Part shown: piece after piece, positions 1-7,942 of the stretch
Position numbering within the stretch: position 1 is the first letter of the stretch
Layout of the letters: each line of letters opens with the position of its first letter
Assembly (NCBI RefSeq): GCF_001042905.1
Contig: NZ_JYLB01000002.1
Span: 806,001-870,000, forward strand
DNA from: Pseudomonas lini
Lineage (GTDB): Bacteria > Pseudomonadota > Gammaproteobacteria > Pseudomonadales > Pseudomonadaceae
DNA length: 64,000 nt
Direction: 5' to 3'
Position numbers and translations under genes: made by a program
The notes under the pieces: model-generated
Told to the model about the DNA's origin: nothing
Databases searched by the model: none
The model's input: the letters and a program-made list of their open reading frames with translations, nothing else

Positions 1-265
1 CTGCGGTCAGTTGGCCCTGGACGGCTGCTTTGCCGGCCAGGTCCGGGTGAGCGTTGATCAGGGCCAGTTGGCTTGTGTGATCAGCGCTCAACAAAATGTC
101 GCTCATGCGCTGGTGCAGGGTTTCGATCTCGTCGATCGAAGCGTCCTGGCCCAGGTCGAAGGCCTTTTCGGCCACCCATGGCGAATGTTCGTAGATGTCG
201 GCGAAAGCAGCGACGAAAGCGTCGCGGCTCAGGGTCGAAGGTTTGACGGTTTGAAAGGTGCTCAT
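1..265 (-). CDS. uraD: OHCU decarboxylase, partial (3' end outside window)
   Basis: Decarboxylates 2-oxo-4-hydroxy-4-carboxy-5-ureidoimidazoline to S-allantoin, the last step of urate to allantoin. Only the first 88 codons are inside the window; the gene runs off the left edge. The translation contains the family signature AHPDLAGKAA near residue 65, which holds the catalytic histidine of UraD proteins. The start ATG (265–263) overlaps the stop codon of the upstream puuE gene in an ATGA arrangement, so the two are almost certainly cotranscribed and translationally coupled. Confident family call; completeness of the 3' end cannot be judged. Confidence 0.9.
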   Translation of the reverse strand, partial: MSTFQTVKPSTLSRDAFVAAFADIYEHSPWVAEKAFDLGQDASIDEIETLHQRMSDILLSADHTSQLALINAHPDLAGKAAVQGQLTA

Positions 266-1188
266 TTGGCAGCCCCTGTGTACGGGTGGGTTTCTTGCCA
301 GTGACGGGCGATGTCGACGCGACGGCTGAACCACACCTGTTCATGACTTTTAGCGTATTCGATAAAGCGCTTGAGCGAAGCCAGACGCGCCGGCCGGCCG
401 ATCAGCCGGCAGTGCAGGCCGATCGACAACATCTTCGGTGCTTCGGCACCTTCGGCGTACAGCACATCGAACGCGTCTTTCAGGTATTCAAAGAAATCGT
501 CGCCCTTGTTGAAGCCCTGGACCTGGGTGAAGCGCATGTCGTTGGTGTCCAGCGTGTACGGAATCACCAAATGCGGCTTGCCAGTCGGGTTGTTCGGTTC
601 CCAGTAGGGCAGGTCGTCGTCGTAGGTGTCGCAGTCGTAAAGGAAACCGCCTTCTTCCATCACCAGTCGACGGGTGTTCGGACCGGTGCGGCCGGTGTAC
701 CAGCCCAGTGGGCGCTCGCCGGTGATTTCGGTGAGGATGCGGATCGCTTCGAGCATGTGCTCGCGTTCCTGCGCTTCGTCCATGTACTGGTAGTCGATCC
801 AACGGTAGCCGTGGCTGCAGATTTCATGGCCGGCCTCGACCATCGCGCGGATCACGTCCGGGTGGCGCTGGGCGGCCATGGCCACGGCGAAGATGGTCAG
901 CGGAATGTCGAATTCCTTGAACAGTTTCAGAATCCGCCAGACGCCGGCACGGCTGCCATACTCGTAAAGGGATTCCATGCTCATGTTGCGCTCGCCTTGC
1001 AGCGGCTGCGCCGAGACCATTTCCGAGAGGAAGGCTTCGGACTCTTTATCGCCGTGCAGGATATTGCGCTCGCCACCTTCCTCGTAGTTGAGCACGAAGG
1101 ACAGCGCGATGCGGGCATTGCCCGGCCAGTGTGGGTGAGGAGGGTTACTGCCGTAACCGATCAGGTCGCGTGGATAGTCAGCGCTCAC
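262..1188 (-). CDS. puuE: Allantoinase PuuE (polysaccharide-deacetylase fold)
   Basis: Hydrolyses allantoin to allantoate in purine catabolism. This is the PuuE type, which has the NodB/polysaccharide deacetylase fold and is unrelated to amidohydrolase-type allantoinases. Visible marks are GYGSNPPHPHWPG near the N terminus, the EICSHGYRW segment and the WYTGRTGPNTRRL block. I place the start at a GTG at 1188 (308 residues) because AGGAAG sits about seven bases upstream; an ATG at 1224 would add 12 residues without a good ribosome site. The stop overlaps the uraD start. The palindrome at 1288–1297 lies about 100 bp upstream and is the likely operator. Confidence 0.93.
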   Translation of the reverse strand: MSADYPRDLIGYGSNPPHPHWPGNARIALSFVLNYEEGGERNILHGDKESEAFLSEMVSAQPLQGERNMSMESLYEYGSRAGVWRILKLFKEFDIPLTIFAVAMAAQRHPDVIRAMVEAGHEICSHGYRWIDYQYMDEAQEREHMLEAIRILTEITGERPLGWYTGRTGPNTRRLVMEEGGFLYDCDTYDDDLPYWEPNNPTGKPHLVIPYTLDTNDMRFTQVQGFNKGDDFFEYLKDAFDVLYAEGAEAPKMLSIGLHCRLIGRPARLASLKRFIEYAKSHEQVWFSRRVDIARHWQETHPYTGAAK

Positions 1189-1287
1189 TGCAGTCTTCCT
1201 TCTTGTTCGTGTCGACTTATTCAAAGTCAGGGTGTGTGTGGCGGCCTGGCGATGAGAGGGCAGGCTGGCGTCACAGCGATGGAGTGA

Positions 1288-1297
1288 TTGTATACAA
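1288..1297. promoter_or_regulatory. Palindromic operator candidate ahead of puuE–uraD
   Basis: Perfect 10-bp palindrome TTGTATACAA. The same word occurs at 4352–4361 ahead of the purine permease, and a one-base variant at 1483–1492 ahead of hiuH. Its form resembles operators of FCD-type GntR regulators; that assignment is inference. Confidence 0.6.
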
Positions 1298-1482
1298 CTT
1301 TATATTCACTTTGTAAGCCTGATTTTTTGCATTTTTCACTGACTGCCCACTTTGAAGGGTACTGCAAGAAACCTGCCTGACTGGTCAGCTAATGGATAGA
1401 AGGTCCGCTGATCGTATGGTTCGGCGTTAGATTCGCTGCCAAAGGTTGAATGACGGCGGTAGCGGTAAAAATGTCGTTTTTA

Positions 1483-1492
1483 TTGTGTACAA
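1483..1492. promoter_or_regulatory. Palindromic operator candidate ahead of hiuH
   Basis: TTGTGTACAA, one base different from the perfect palindrome at 1288–1297, about 130 bp upstream of hiuH in the divergent puuE/hiuH gap. Apart from these two sites I see nothing else in the 1189–1623 gap. Confidence 0.5.
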
Positions 1493-1623
1493 TTTTTATG
1501 AAAAGTGTCTTAATCAGTCGCTCGCCGCAGCTTTTCGTGCTCCGAAACGGTGCGGTCTCCTTTTCAACTGACTTCGGGAGGCGCGAGGTCTGACTGCTCC
1601 ACGCAGGCAGGCGCGCAGAATCA

Positions 1624-1977
1624 ATGGGACGTTTGACTACACACGTTTTGGACGCTGCACACGGTTGCCCGGGCGGCTCGATCAAGGTCGAGTTGTACCG
1701 CGTTGAAGGTTCGCAGCTGGAATTGGTCGCCACTGCGCTCACCAACAGCGATGGCCGTGTCGATTCGCCGCTGCTGCAAGGCGATGACTATCGGTCCGGG
1801 GTTTATCAGCTTCAGTTTCATGCGGGTGATTACTACCGTGCCCGTGGGGTTCAGCTGCCTGAGCCTGCGTTCCTGGATGTGGTGGTGCTGCGTTTCGGCA
1901 TCTCTGCGGAGCAGGATCACTACCACGTGCCGTTGTTGATTTCGCCGTACAGCTATTCGACCTACAGAGGAAGCTAG
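1624..1977 (+). CDS. hiuH: 5-hydroxyisourate hydrolase (transthyretin-like)
   Basis: Hydrolyses 5-hydroxyisourate, the product of urate oxidation, to OHCU, the substrate of UraD. The 117-residue length is normal for the family. The protein starts GRLTTHVLDAAHGCPG and ends with the diagnostic YRGS tetrapeptide that separates HiuH enzymes from transthyretins; no signal peptide is visible. It is transcribed divergently from puuE–uraD, and the shared gap contains two related palindromes, so the three enzymes acting on 5-hydroxyisourate, OHCU and allantoin are probably co-regulated. A strong terminator follows at 2040–2066. Confidence 0.95.
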   Translation: MGRLTTHVLDAAHGCPGGSIKVELYRVEGSQLELVATALTNSDGRVDSPLLQGDDYRSGVYQLQFHAGDYYRARGVQLPEPAFLDVVVLRFGISAEQDHYHVPLLISPYSYSTYRGS

Positions 1978-2039
1978 GACTTTTGCCCCAAGCCCCTTCT
2001 TCTCAAAAAAAGCTGCGCATATAGCTTCTTTGGTCTTTC

Positions 2040-2066
2040 GCCCGCTCACACTGCGGGCTTTTTTTT
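2040..2066 (+). terminator. Rho-independent terminator of hiuH
   Basis: Stem GCCCGC/GCGGGC (2040–2045 with 2053–2058) followed by eight T residues on the plus strand. Confidence 0.8.
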
Positions 2067-2079
2067 GCCTGATAGAAAG

Positions 2080-2156
2080 TCAAAAGATCGCAGCTTCGGC
2101 AGCTCCTACAGGGTTTTGCGTCTTTAGGAGCTGCCGAAGGCTGCGATCTTTTGATC
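2080..2156. repeat. REP-like inverted pair, family A (AAAGATCGCAGCCTTCGGCA type)
   Basis: Two inverted copies of the ATCGCAG-CTTCGGCAGCTCC motif about 20 bp apart, forming a long stem. Further family A copies lie at 19724, 24828, 46738 (single), 54969 and 60334. Confidence 0.85.
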
Positions 2157-2166
2157 TTGCTTTACC

Positions 2167-2793
2167 TCAACGGCTCAACAACGACGCAGCACCCGCACCA
2201 CTAAACAACCCCGCACTCACCCGGTTAAACCAGCTCTGCCCATTGCCGCTACGCAAATACCGCGCAGCACCATGGGCTCCGAGGCCATAAGCCAATTTGC
2301 ACAGCAAATCCAGCACGGTCCAGGTGGCAATCATCACCAGCAACTGCGGCAGGAACGGCTGTTCGGCGCTCAAAAACTGCGGCAGGAAAGCGGCAAAGAA
2401 CAAAATGTCTTTCGGATTACTCGCGCCGAGCATGAACGCGCGCCCGAACAGTGCGCGAAAGTGCGGCACCGGCGCAGCTTGGGGCACTTCGGCGCCTTGG
2501 GATGGCTGACGCGATTGCTGCCAGCTCTGCCAGGCGAGGTAGAACAGGTACAGCGCACCGACGATTTTCAGGGCGCTGAACAGCTGTTCCGACGCCAGCA
2601 ACAAGGCGCCCAGACCCAAAGCCGAAGCACTGAGCAGGCAGATCGACGCAATCACGCCCCCCAGAAACGCCGGGTAAGAACGGCGCAAACCGTAATTCAG
2701 ACTGTTGCTGATCATCAGCAAAGACAGTGGCCCCGGGATCAGGATCACCACCAGCGCAGCGCCGCTGAACAGCAGCCAGGTTTCCAGACTCAT
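2167..2793 (-). CDS. LysE/RhtB family amino-acid exporter
   Basis: Inner-membrane exporter of the LysE superfamily; 208 residues is the normal size. It begins MSLETWLLFSGAALVV and carries the family block IPGPLSLLMISNSLNYGLR near residues 20–40 (PGP followed by a long helix), then about five more hydrophobic segments, with GASNPKDILFF in the central region. The start at 2793 is chosen over 2823 because GGAGG lies eight bases upstream. The substrate cannot be read from sequence. It sits between the urate genes and the purine permease but has no matching palindrome of its own and may be an unrelated insertion in that cluster. Confidence 0.88.
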   Translation of the reverse strand: MSLETWLLFSGAALVVILIPGPLSLLMISNSLNYGLRRSYPAFLGGVIASICLLSASALGLGALLLASEQLFSALKIVGALYLFYLAWQSWQQSRQPSQGAEVPQAAPVPHFRALFGRAFMLGASNPKDILFFAAFLPQFLSAEQPFLPQLLVMIATWTVLDLLCKLAYGLGAHGAARYLRSGNGQSWFNRVSAGLFSGAGAASLLSR

Positions 2794-2811
2794 CACTTTC
2801 CTCCATTTGCA

Positions 2812-2838
2812 CAAAAGCCTCACCCGACGGGGTGAGGC
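2812..2838 (-). terminator. Terminator of the purine permease gene
   Basis: Stem of nine pairs (2817–2825 with 2830–2838, loop 2826–2829) followed by TTTT on the minus strand. Confidence 0.7.
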
Positions 2839-2872
2839 TGTTTTGAAACACTGCTTTTGAATCGTAAACGGC

Positions 2873-4222
2873 TTACAAGAAAATGAACTTGGCGATGAAG
2901 ATCGCGCAGAGCACCCACAGACTGACGGAAATTTCCTTGTACTTGCCGGTGCCGGCCTTCAGCGTCACGTAAGTGATAAAGCCCAGCGCAATGCCGTCGG
3001 CGACCGAGAAGGTCAGCGGCATCATGATCGCGGTAACGATCGCCGGAATGCTGTCGGTCGCTTCGTCCCATTCGATGTGCGCCATGCCGCCCATCATCAG
3101 CATTGCCACATAAATCAGCGCACCAGCGGTTGCATAAGCGGGGATCATGCCAGCCAACGGTGCGAAAAACATTGCGGCAATAAATAGCACACCTACGGTC
3201 ACTGCGGTAAGACCAGTCCGACCACCCGCTGCTACACCCGCGGCACTTTCCACGTAGCTGGTGACTGGCGGAACACCGACCACCGCACCGAACACACTGG
3301 AAGCACTGTCGGCCTTGAGGGCGCGGGAAAGGTTTTCGATCTTGCCGTCGGCGTTCACCAGGCCGGCGCGCTGGGCAACGCCCATCAAGGTGCCAGCGGT
3401 GTCAAACATGTGCACAAAGAGGAAGGCCAGTACCACGCTGATCATGCTGACATTGAATACCCCGGCGACGTCCATGGCCATCCAGGTCGGTGCCAGGCTC
3501 GGCGGGGCAGACATGATTCCTTCGTAATGCACCAGGCCCAAGCCCCAACCAGCCAGGGTCACGGTGATGATGCTGATGAGGATTGCGCCGAACACTTTGT
3601 GGTAGCTGAGCACGGCAATCATCAGGAAGCAGATGGCCGCCAGCAACGGGCCAGGCTCGCGCAGGGAGCCGAGTTTGATCAGGGTGGCCGGGCTATCGAC
3701 AACGATGCCCGCGGTTTTCAAGCCGATCAGCCCCAGAAACAGGCCCACACCGGCGCCCATGGCAAAGCGCAAACTCACTGGAATGCTATTGAGCAGCCAT
3801 TCGCGAATCCGGGAAAAGGTCAGGAACATGAACAACACACCGGAAACGAACACCGCACCGAGGGCGGTTTCCCAGTTGTAGCCCATGGTGCCGACCACGG
3901 TGTAGGTGAAGAACGCGTTCAGGCCCATACCCGGCGCCAGGCCGACCGGCCAGTTGGCGTATAGCCCCATCAGCAGGCAACCCAGCGCGGCAGCGATGCA
4001 GGTGGCGACGAACGCCGCACCGTGATTGATGCCGGCATCGGCCATGATGTTCGGGTTGACGAAGATGATGTAGGCCATGGTGATGAAGGTTGTCAGACCG
4101 GCGATCAGCTCGGTCTTCACCGTGGTGCCGTGCAAGCTGAGTTTGAAGATGCGCTCCAGCCAGCCATTGCGTAATGGCGGTGAGAGTTCCAGCGTCGGGG
4201 CTTCGGATTTGCGGCTTTCCAC
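2873..4222 (-). CDS. NCS2 (AzgA-type) purine permease
   Basis: Proton-coupled nucleobase uptake in the inner membrane. The 449 residues and motifs (FITMAYIIFVNPNIM near residue 45, GLAPGMGLNAFF near 95, FDTAGTLMGVA near 275, PPVTSYVESAAG near 320) are those of the AzgA branch of NCS2, whose characterised members carry adenine, guanine or hypoxanthine rather than urate. The start is a GTG at 4222 with GAGGAG eight bases upstream. The operator-like TTGTATACAA at 4352–4361 links it to the puuE and hiuH units, so it probably supplies purines for the same pathway. A terminator follows at 2812–2838. Confidence 0.92.
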   Translation of the reverse strand: MESRKSEAPTLELSPPLRNGWLERIFKLSLHGTTVKTELIAGLTTFITMAYIIFVNPNIMADAGINHGAAFVATCIAAALGCLLMGLYANWPVGLAPGMGLNAFFTYTVVGTMGYNWETALGAVFVSGVLFMFLTFSRIREWLLNSIPVSLRFAMGAGVGLFLGLIGLKTAGIVVDSPATLIKLGSLREPGPLLAAICFLMIAVLSYHKVFGAILISIITVTLAGWGLGLVHYEGIMSAPPSLAPTWMAMDVAGVFNVSMISVVLAFLFVHMFDTAGTLMGVAQRAGLVNADGKIENLSRALKADSASSVFGAVVGVPPVTSYVESAAGVAAGGRTGLTAVTVGVLFIAAMFFAPLAGMIPAYATAGALIYVAMLMMGGMAHIEWDEATDSIPAIVTAIMMPLTFSVADGIALGFITYVTLKAGTGKYKEISVSLWVLCAIFIAKFIFL

Positions 4223-4351
4223 AGCGAATACTCCTCAAGAGTTTTATTGTTATTTCCAGGGCCGGACCCATGAGGGTGGCAGCGACCCTTTGAGGCATTT
4301 GCGAATTTGTTGACCTGATGGTCAGGAACTCGCACGAAGCGAATTATGCTT

Positions 4352-4361
4352 TTGTATACAA
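4352..4361. promoter_or_regulatory. Palindromic operator candidate ahead of the purine permease
   Basis: Perfect TTGTATACAA, identical to the palindrome at 1288–1297, about 130 bp before the permease start. A weaker related word (TTGTAGACGA) lies about 30 bp further upstream. Confidence 0.6.
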
Positions 4362-4434
4362 ATAAAGCAAATAATGTTTTTGATTTTGTAGACGAAAAGT
4401 TTGGCAATAGGGATATATCGCCAGGAAGGACGCC

Positions 4435-4500
4435 TTCGCGGGCAAGCCTCGCTCCTACAGGTGAGCGCATTCCCCTGTGGGAGCGTGGCTTGCCCGCGAT
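4435..4500. repeat. REP-like inverted pair, family B (CGCGGGCAAGCC type)
   Basis: Inverted copies of TCGCGGGCAAGCCTCGCTCC and its complement separated by a short spacer. Family B is the commonest repeat in the window. Confidence 0.85.
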
Positions 4501-4721
4501 AGCTTTAGATCAGTCGATACACATGTCGCGGGTAGAGCGTTCACTCAGCTGCCACCTGACTTTTCCCCAAGGCCAGATTCACCGCCAACCTTTTCCGATC
4601 TGGCGCAGTGGAACGTGCCGCAGGGTGGGCAGCACGAGCAATTGGCGACGTTGGTGCGTCAGGCACATGCAGCAGAAGTGGCCTGAGGGGAGGGTATAAA
4701 CAACAAACCGGCCAATCGGCC

Positions 4722-4738
4722 AATGCCAGTCAGTTAAG
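4722..4738. repeat. Solo copy of the 62-kb element's terminal repeat
   Basis: AATGCCAGTCAGTTAAG, identical over 17 bp to the terminal inverted repeat of the element at 62033–62168. Only one end is present here, directly beside a family B REP. Confidence 0.55.
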
Positions 4739-4745
4739 CGCAATC

Positions 4746-4843
4746 CATGTGGGAGCGGGCTTGCTCGCGAAGACGGCGGCACAGTAAACATTGATGTTGC
4801 CTGACCCACCGCTTTCGCGAGCAAGCCCGCTCCCACAGTGGAT
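4746..4843. repeat. REP-like inverted pair, family B
   Basis: GTGGGAGCGGGCTTGCTCGC and its complement about 50 bp apart. Together with the repeats at 4435 and 4881 it fills the 4223–4932 gap, where I see no gene. Confidence 0.85.
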
Positions 4844-4880
4844 CTTTTTTAAACACAAATCCCATTCACACTACAAATCC

Positions 4881-4908
4881 CTGTGGGAGCGGGCTTGCCC
4901 GCGATGAG
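4881..4908. repeat. Single REP-like unit, family B
   Basis: One unpaired copy of GTGGGAGCGGGCTTGCCCGC. Confidence 0.75.
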
Positions 4909-4932
4909 GCCGGTCGAAGCACCACAAAACCA

Positions 4933-5304
4933 TCAGGCAGCAGCAAACCGCTTATCCAGATAATCAATGATCACCTTGGACTCATACATCCAGGTGGTCT
5001 GGCCATTCTCTTCGATGCGCAGGCACGGCACCTTGATCTTGCCGCCTTGCTCCAGCAGAGCCTGGCGATCCTGTTCGTTGTTCTTCGCATCGCGCAACGC
5101 CACCGGAACGTTCAAGCGACGCAGGGTGCGGCGGGTTTTCACGCAGAACGGGCAGGCGTGGAACTGATACAGGGTCAGGTCTTTGGCGGCGGTTTCGACC
5201 TGAGCCTGAGCGGCGGCGGGGCGCTGCTTCTTGCCTGGACGAGTGATGAAGTCGATGAAGATGATCAGTTGGCCGAGGCCGATACGAAGCGCTTTAACGA
5301 ACAC
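4933..5304 (-). CDS. Glutaredoxin / GST N-terminal domain protein
   Basis: Thioredoxin-fold redox protein, probably glutathione-dependent. The first 20 residues are hydrophobic and may anchor it to the membrane. The domain begins near residue 43 (LTLYQFHACPFC) with the dithiol C51-P-F-C54, followed by the IKVPCLRIEE segment containing the cis-proline typical of the fold, and YESKVIIDYLDKRF at the C terminus. The start is a GTG at 5304 (123 residues) with GAGG about eight bases upstream; longer readings have no ribosome site. It lies downstream of folE on the same strand, separated by a terminator, so it is probably transcribed on its own. Physiological partner unknown. Confidence 0.82.
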   Translation of the reverse strand: MFVKALRIGLGQLIIFIDFITRPGKKQRPAAAQAQVETAAKDLTLYQFHACPFCVKTRRTLRRLNVPVALRDAKNNEQDRQALLEQGGKIKVPCLRIEENGQTTWMYESKVIIDYLDKRFAAA

Positions 5305-5362
5305 GGGATAAGCCTCACAGGGCAAACAGAAGGCGCGCAGCTTACCTGATTTTTCGCAGGCG

Positions 5363-5391
5363 AAAAAAAACCGGCGATCAGTGCCGGTTTT
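5363..5391 (-). terminator. Terminator of folE
   Basis: Stem 5367–5375 with 5383–5391 (AAAACCGGC/GCCGGTTTT), followed by a run of T on the minus strand. Confidence 0.75.
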
Positions 5392-5405
5392 CTTCGTGCT
5401 GCGAA

Positions 5406-5951
5406 TTACTTGATCAGGCTGAGAAACTCGCTGCGGGTGGCCGCGTTTTCGCGGAACTCGCCGAGCATCACCGAGGTGATCATCGTCGAATTCTGTTTCT
5501 CCACACCGCGCATCATCATGCACATGTGCTTGGCCTCGATCACCACCGCAACGCCCAGGGCGCCGGTGACTTGCTGGACCGCATCGGCGATCTGGCGGCT
5601 GAGGTTTTCCTGGATCTGCAGGCGGCGGGCGTACATATCAACGATACGCGCGACTTTCGACAGCCCCAGGACCTTGCCGCTCGGGATGTAGGCAACGTGG
5701 GCCTTGCCGATGAACGGCAGCATGTGGTGCTCGCACAACGAGTAGAGCTCGATGTCCTTGACCAGCACCATCTCGCTGTTGTCGGAGCTGAACAAGGCAC
5801 CGTTGGTGACCTCTTCCAGTGTCTGTTCATAACCGCGGCAGAGGTACTGCATGGCTTTGGCGGCACGTTTTGGCGTGTCGAGCAGGCCCTCGCGGGAGGC
5901 GTCCTCGCCCAATTGGCCGAGAATCTCGGTGTAATTCTGTTCCAGGGACAT
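5406..5951 (-). CDS. folE: GTP cyclohydrolase I
   Basis: Converts GTP to 7,8-dihydroneopterin triphosphate, the first step of folate and tetrahydropterin synthesis. The 181 residues are normal for a bacterial FolE. The zinc and active-site motif C73-E-H-H76 is present ([20 protein letters not shown]), as are [10 protein letters not shown] and [10 protein letters not shown], which supplies the second zinc cysteine. Pseudomonas genomes often carry more than one folE; which paralogue this is cannot be told here. Confidence 0.95.
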   Translation of the reverse strand: MSLEQNYTEILGQLGEDASREGLLDTPKRAAKAMQYLCRGYEQTLEEVTNGALFSSDNSEMVLVKDIELYSLCEHHMLPFIGKAHVAYIPSGKVLGLSKVARIVDMYARRLQIQENLSRQIADAVQQVTGALGVAVVIEAKHMCMMMRGVEKQNSTMITSVMLGEFRENAATRSEFLSLIK

Positions 5952-6028
5952 GAAACTACCTGTGGGATTTTACGCAAAGGGCAAGGGTACGGTGACGGAC
6001 ACGGCGCTGCAAGCGTGAAGCGACAGCA

Positions 6029-6586
6029 TCACTCGTCGCGACCTTCCATCATGGTGCGTTTGAGCATCACATAAACCGCTCCGGCGCCGCCGTGTTTCGG
6101 TTGGCACGAGGTGAAGCCGAGCACCTGTGAATGCTGACGCAGCCACGTGTTGACGTGGCTCTTGATCATCGGCCGCTTGCCGTCCAGACGCACCGCTTTG
6201 CCGTGGGTGACACGTACGCAGCGGATTTCGAATTTTGTCGCTTCGGCCAGAAAGGCCCACAGGGTTTCACGGGCCTTTTCCACGTTCATGCCATGCAGGT
6301 CGAGGCTGCCTTCGAACGGAATCTGTCCGATCTTGAGCTTGCGCATCTGGCTTTCCTGGACACCGTCGCGGGCCCACATCAGCTCATCTTCGGGGCCGAC
6401 ATCAATGACGAACTGATCGGACAGCCCGTCAACGGTGGTGGCATCGGTGCGCACAGTGGCGGCCTGGCGCAGCTTGGCGATTTGCGCGCGGTCGGCCTTG
6501 GGTTTGCCGGTTTCGGCGCGATCGTGCTTGATCGGCTTGACGCCTTGGATCGCGCTTTTGAACAGGGAAAAATCGTCGTCTTGCAT
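6029..6586 (-). CDS. Smr-domain protein
   Basis: The C-terminal Smr domain (MutS2-related) has nuclease or nucleic-acid-binding activity in characterised members. Here the LDLHG motif is at residues 95–99, followed by VTHGKA and the closing KHGGAGAVYVMLKR stretch. The N-terminal 90 residues are charged and probably extended. The 185-residue length fits the stand-alone Smr proteins found in most proteobacteria. It is on the same strand as folE, with a gap of about 80 bp, so cotranscription is possible. Confidence 0.88.
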   Translation of the reverse strand: MQDDDFSLFKSAIQGVKPIKHDRAETGKPKADRAQIAKLRQAATVRTDATTVDGLSDQFVIDVGPEDELMWARDGVQESQMRKLKIGQIPFEGSLDLHGMNVEKARETLWAFLAEATKFEIRCVRVTHGKAVRLDGKRPMIKSHVNTWLRQHSQVLGFTSCQPKHGGAGAVYVMLKRTMMEGRDE

Positions 6587-6661
6587 GTCAGCCTCCGCGA
6601 AGGGCGGCCAGTTTACCCAAGTCGGGACGAATCGGGCGCGACAAAACGTCCGGCTTTGGGC

Positions 6662-6982
6662 TTAGTCGTGTTTTTTCATCAGGTGTGGAGACATGTTCAG
6701 CTCTCGCGACTGGCGCGAGCGGCGACGGCAGCGGCGCCAGAGCCACACGCCGATGTACAGCACGAACAGGCCCACGGCCAGAATGATCGCCGAGCCCAGC
6801 GGGCTGGCATTCAATTCGCCCAGCGCCGGTGGCCGGCCCAGCAGGCTGGCCGCGCCGGCCATCGCCAGCAACACACCGCACGTCGCCAGTAAGGCAGCGA
6901 ACGCTGCGCCGAAGCGAAAACGCCAGTTGCTTTGGCCTTTGGGCCGCAAGCGGCGTGCATCAAAACCATCGGATAACTTCAT
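6662..6982 (-). CDS. Small inner-membrane protein, unknown function
   Basis: 106 residues with two clear hydrophobic segments (roughly residues 22–45 and 62–80), the second ending in an arginine-rich stretch (WLWRRCRRRSRQSR) that suggests the C terminus faces the cytoplasm. The start at 6982 has GAGGAAGG five bases upstream. No family recognised. It lies 75 bp upstream of the Smr gene on the same strand. Confidence 0.7.
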   Translation of the reverse strand: MKLSDGFDARRLRPKGQSNWRFRFGAAFAALLATCGVLLAMAGAASLLGRPPALGELNASPLGSAIILAVGLFVLYIGVWLWRRCRRRSRQSRELNMSPHLMKKHD

Positions 6983-7077
6983 TCCGACCTTCCTCAATGG
7001 GTATCGGCCCTTCGACCGGGAGTTGACCGGGATGTTCCTGAGGCTAGGGCAATTACAGCAAATGAGAGGCTTTTGCG

Positions 7078-7104
7078 GATGAGCGGCGGCATGGACCGCT
7101 CATC
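7078..7104. terminator. Hairpin after the isochorismatase-like gene
   Basis: Nine-pair stem GATGAGCGG/CCGCTCATC just past the stop codon at 7114 of the minus-strand gene. It lacks a proper T run, so it may be a 3' stabilising hairpin rather than a terminator. Confidence 0.35.
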
Positions 7105-7113
7105 GACGGTCGA

Positions 7114-7704
7114 TCAGATCAGTTCGTGCGTCAGGGCGAGGGTGGCGAAATTGTCCGCCATGATCGCCATTTCGGTGTGCTGAACGTGCTCGGCGCTCAG
7201 GACGCCACCCTTGTAGGGCAGGTCGCGAGTCGCGCAGGCGTCTTCAACCAATGTGCAACGAAAGCCCAGGTTTTTCGCGGCACGCACGGTAGTGCTGACG
7301 CTGGAGTGGCTCATGAAGCCGCAGACGATAAGGTCCAGCGAGCCGAGATTCTGCAAGCGCTCCAGCAGTTCGGTGCCATGAAACGCACTCGGCAGCAATT
7401 TGCCGATGATGGTTTCGTCGCCCTGTGGCTCCAGGCCCGGAATGAACTCACCGCGCTCGCCTTGCGGGTCGAACAGCCCTCCGACGGTGCCGAGGTGGCG
7501 CACGTGTACGATCGGCCGACCGGCTGCACGGGCAGCGGCTACCAGTTGCTTGATGTTCGCGACGGCAGCATCCATGCCGCTCAGTGCCAAGGGGCCGCTG
7601 AGGTATTCTTTCTGGGCATCGATGATGACAAGGGTCGCATGACCCAGATTGGCCGCTGCATAACCACGGCCGCTGAGTTGAAACATCGTTTTTGGAACGG
7701 ACAT
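7114..7704 (-). CDS. Isochorismatase-fold hydrolase with Ser at the catalytic Cys position
   Basis: Cytoplasmic hydrolase of the cysteine hydrolase/isochorismatase superfamily, 196 residues. Asp29 (VIIDAQKEY) and Lys102 (GKLLPSAFHGT) of the usual triad are present. The third member, normally Cys in GFMTHMCVSTT, is Ser135 here (GFMSHSSVSTT). True isochorismatases also lack this Cys, so the protein may have a different chemistry from nicotinamidase-like amidases, but its substrate cannot be predicted. The start at 7704 is supported by AAGGAG seven bases upstream; upstream in-frame ATGs lie in the divergent prmB promoter region and gene. Confidence 0.85.
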   Translation of the reverse strand: MSVPKTMFQLSGRGYAAANLGHATLVIIDAQKEYLSGPLALSGMDAAVANIKQLVAAARAAGRPIVHVRHLGTVGGLFDPQGERGEFIPGLEPQGDETIIGKLLPSAFHGTELLERLQNLGSLDLIVCGFMSHSSVSTTVRAAKNLGFRCTLVEDACATRDLPYKGGVLSAEHVQHTEMAIMADNFATLALTHELI

Positions 7705-7942
7705 TCTGGGGCTCCTTCGGGTGGGGCTTTTGCGACATTGTCCTCTGGCTGAGCGCTTCTGTGAATCGCTACCATCGTAGGCACCGCCGTTGTTGGGTCG
7801 CAGCCTCGTCAAGATACTCGTTCTGTTCAATAGACTGCTGAAAAAATAGAAGAGTCCTACATCTGATCCGGTGTTTTTCCTGCGTCGTCGCGGCGCCTTT
7901 TGGCTGTTAGAATCGTCAGTCGTTTTTTCTGGAGTTTGCCCC

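Noticed and set aside
286..1287. Long plus-strand frame opposite puuE
   Set aside because: Antisense shadow of a clear gene, caused by high GC at third codon positions; same judgement for long opposite frames at 8.0–8.8, 15.1–16.6, 20.3–21.3, 56.4–58.8, 59.3–60.5 and 60.5–61.8 kb.
4346..4699. Reading frames in the gap after the purine permease
   Set aside because: They run through REP sequence and encode repeat-derived peptides with no protein character.
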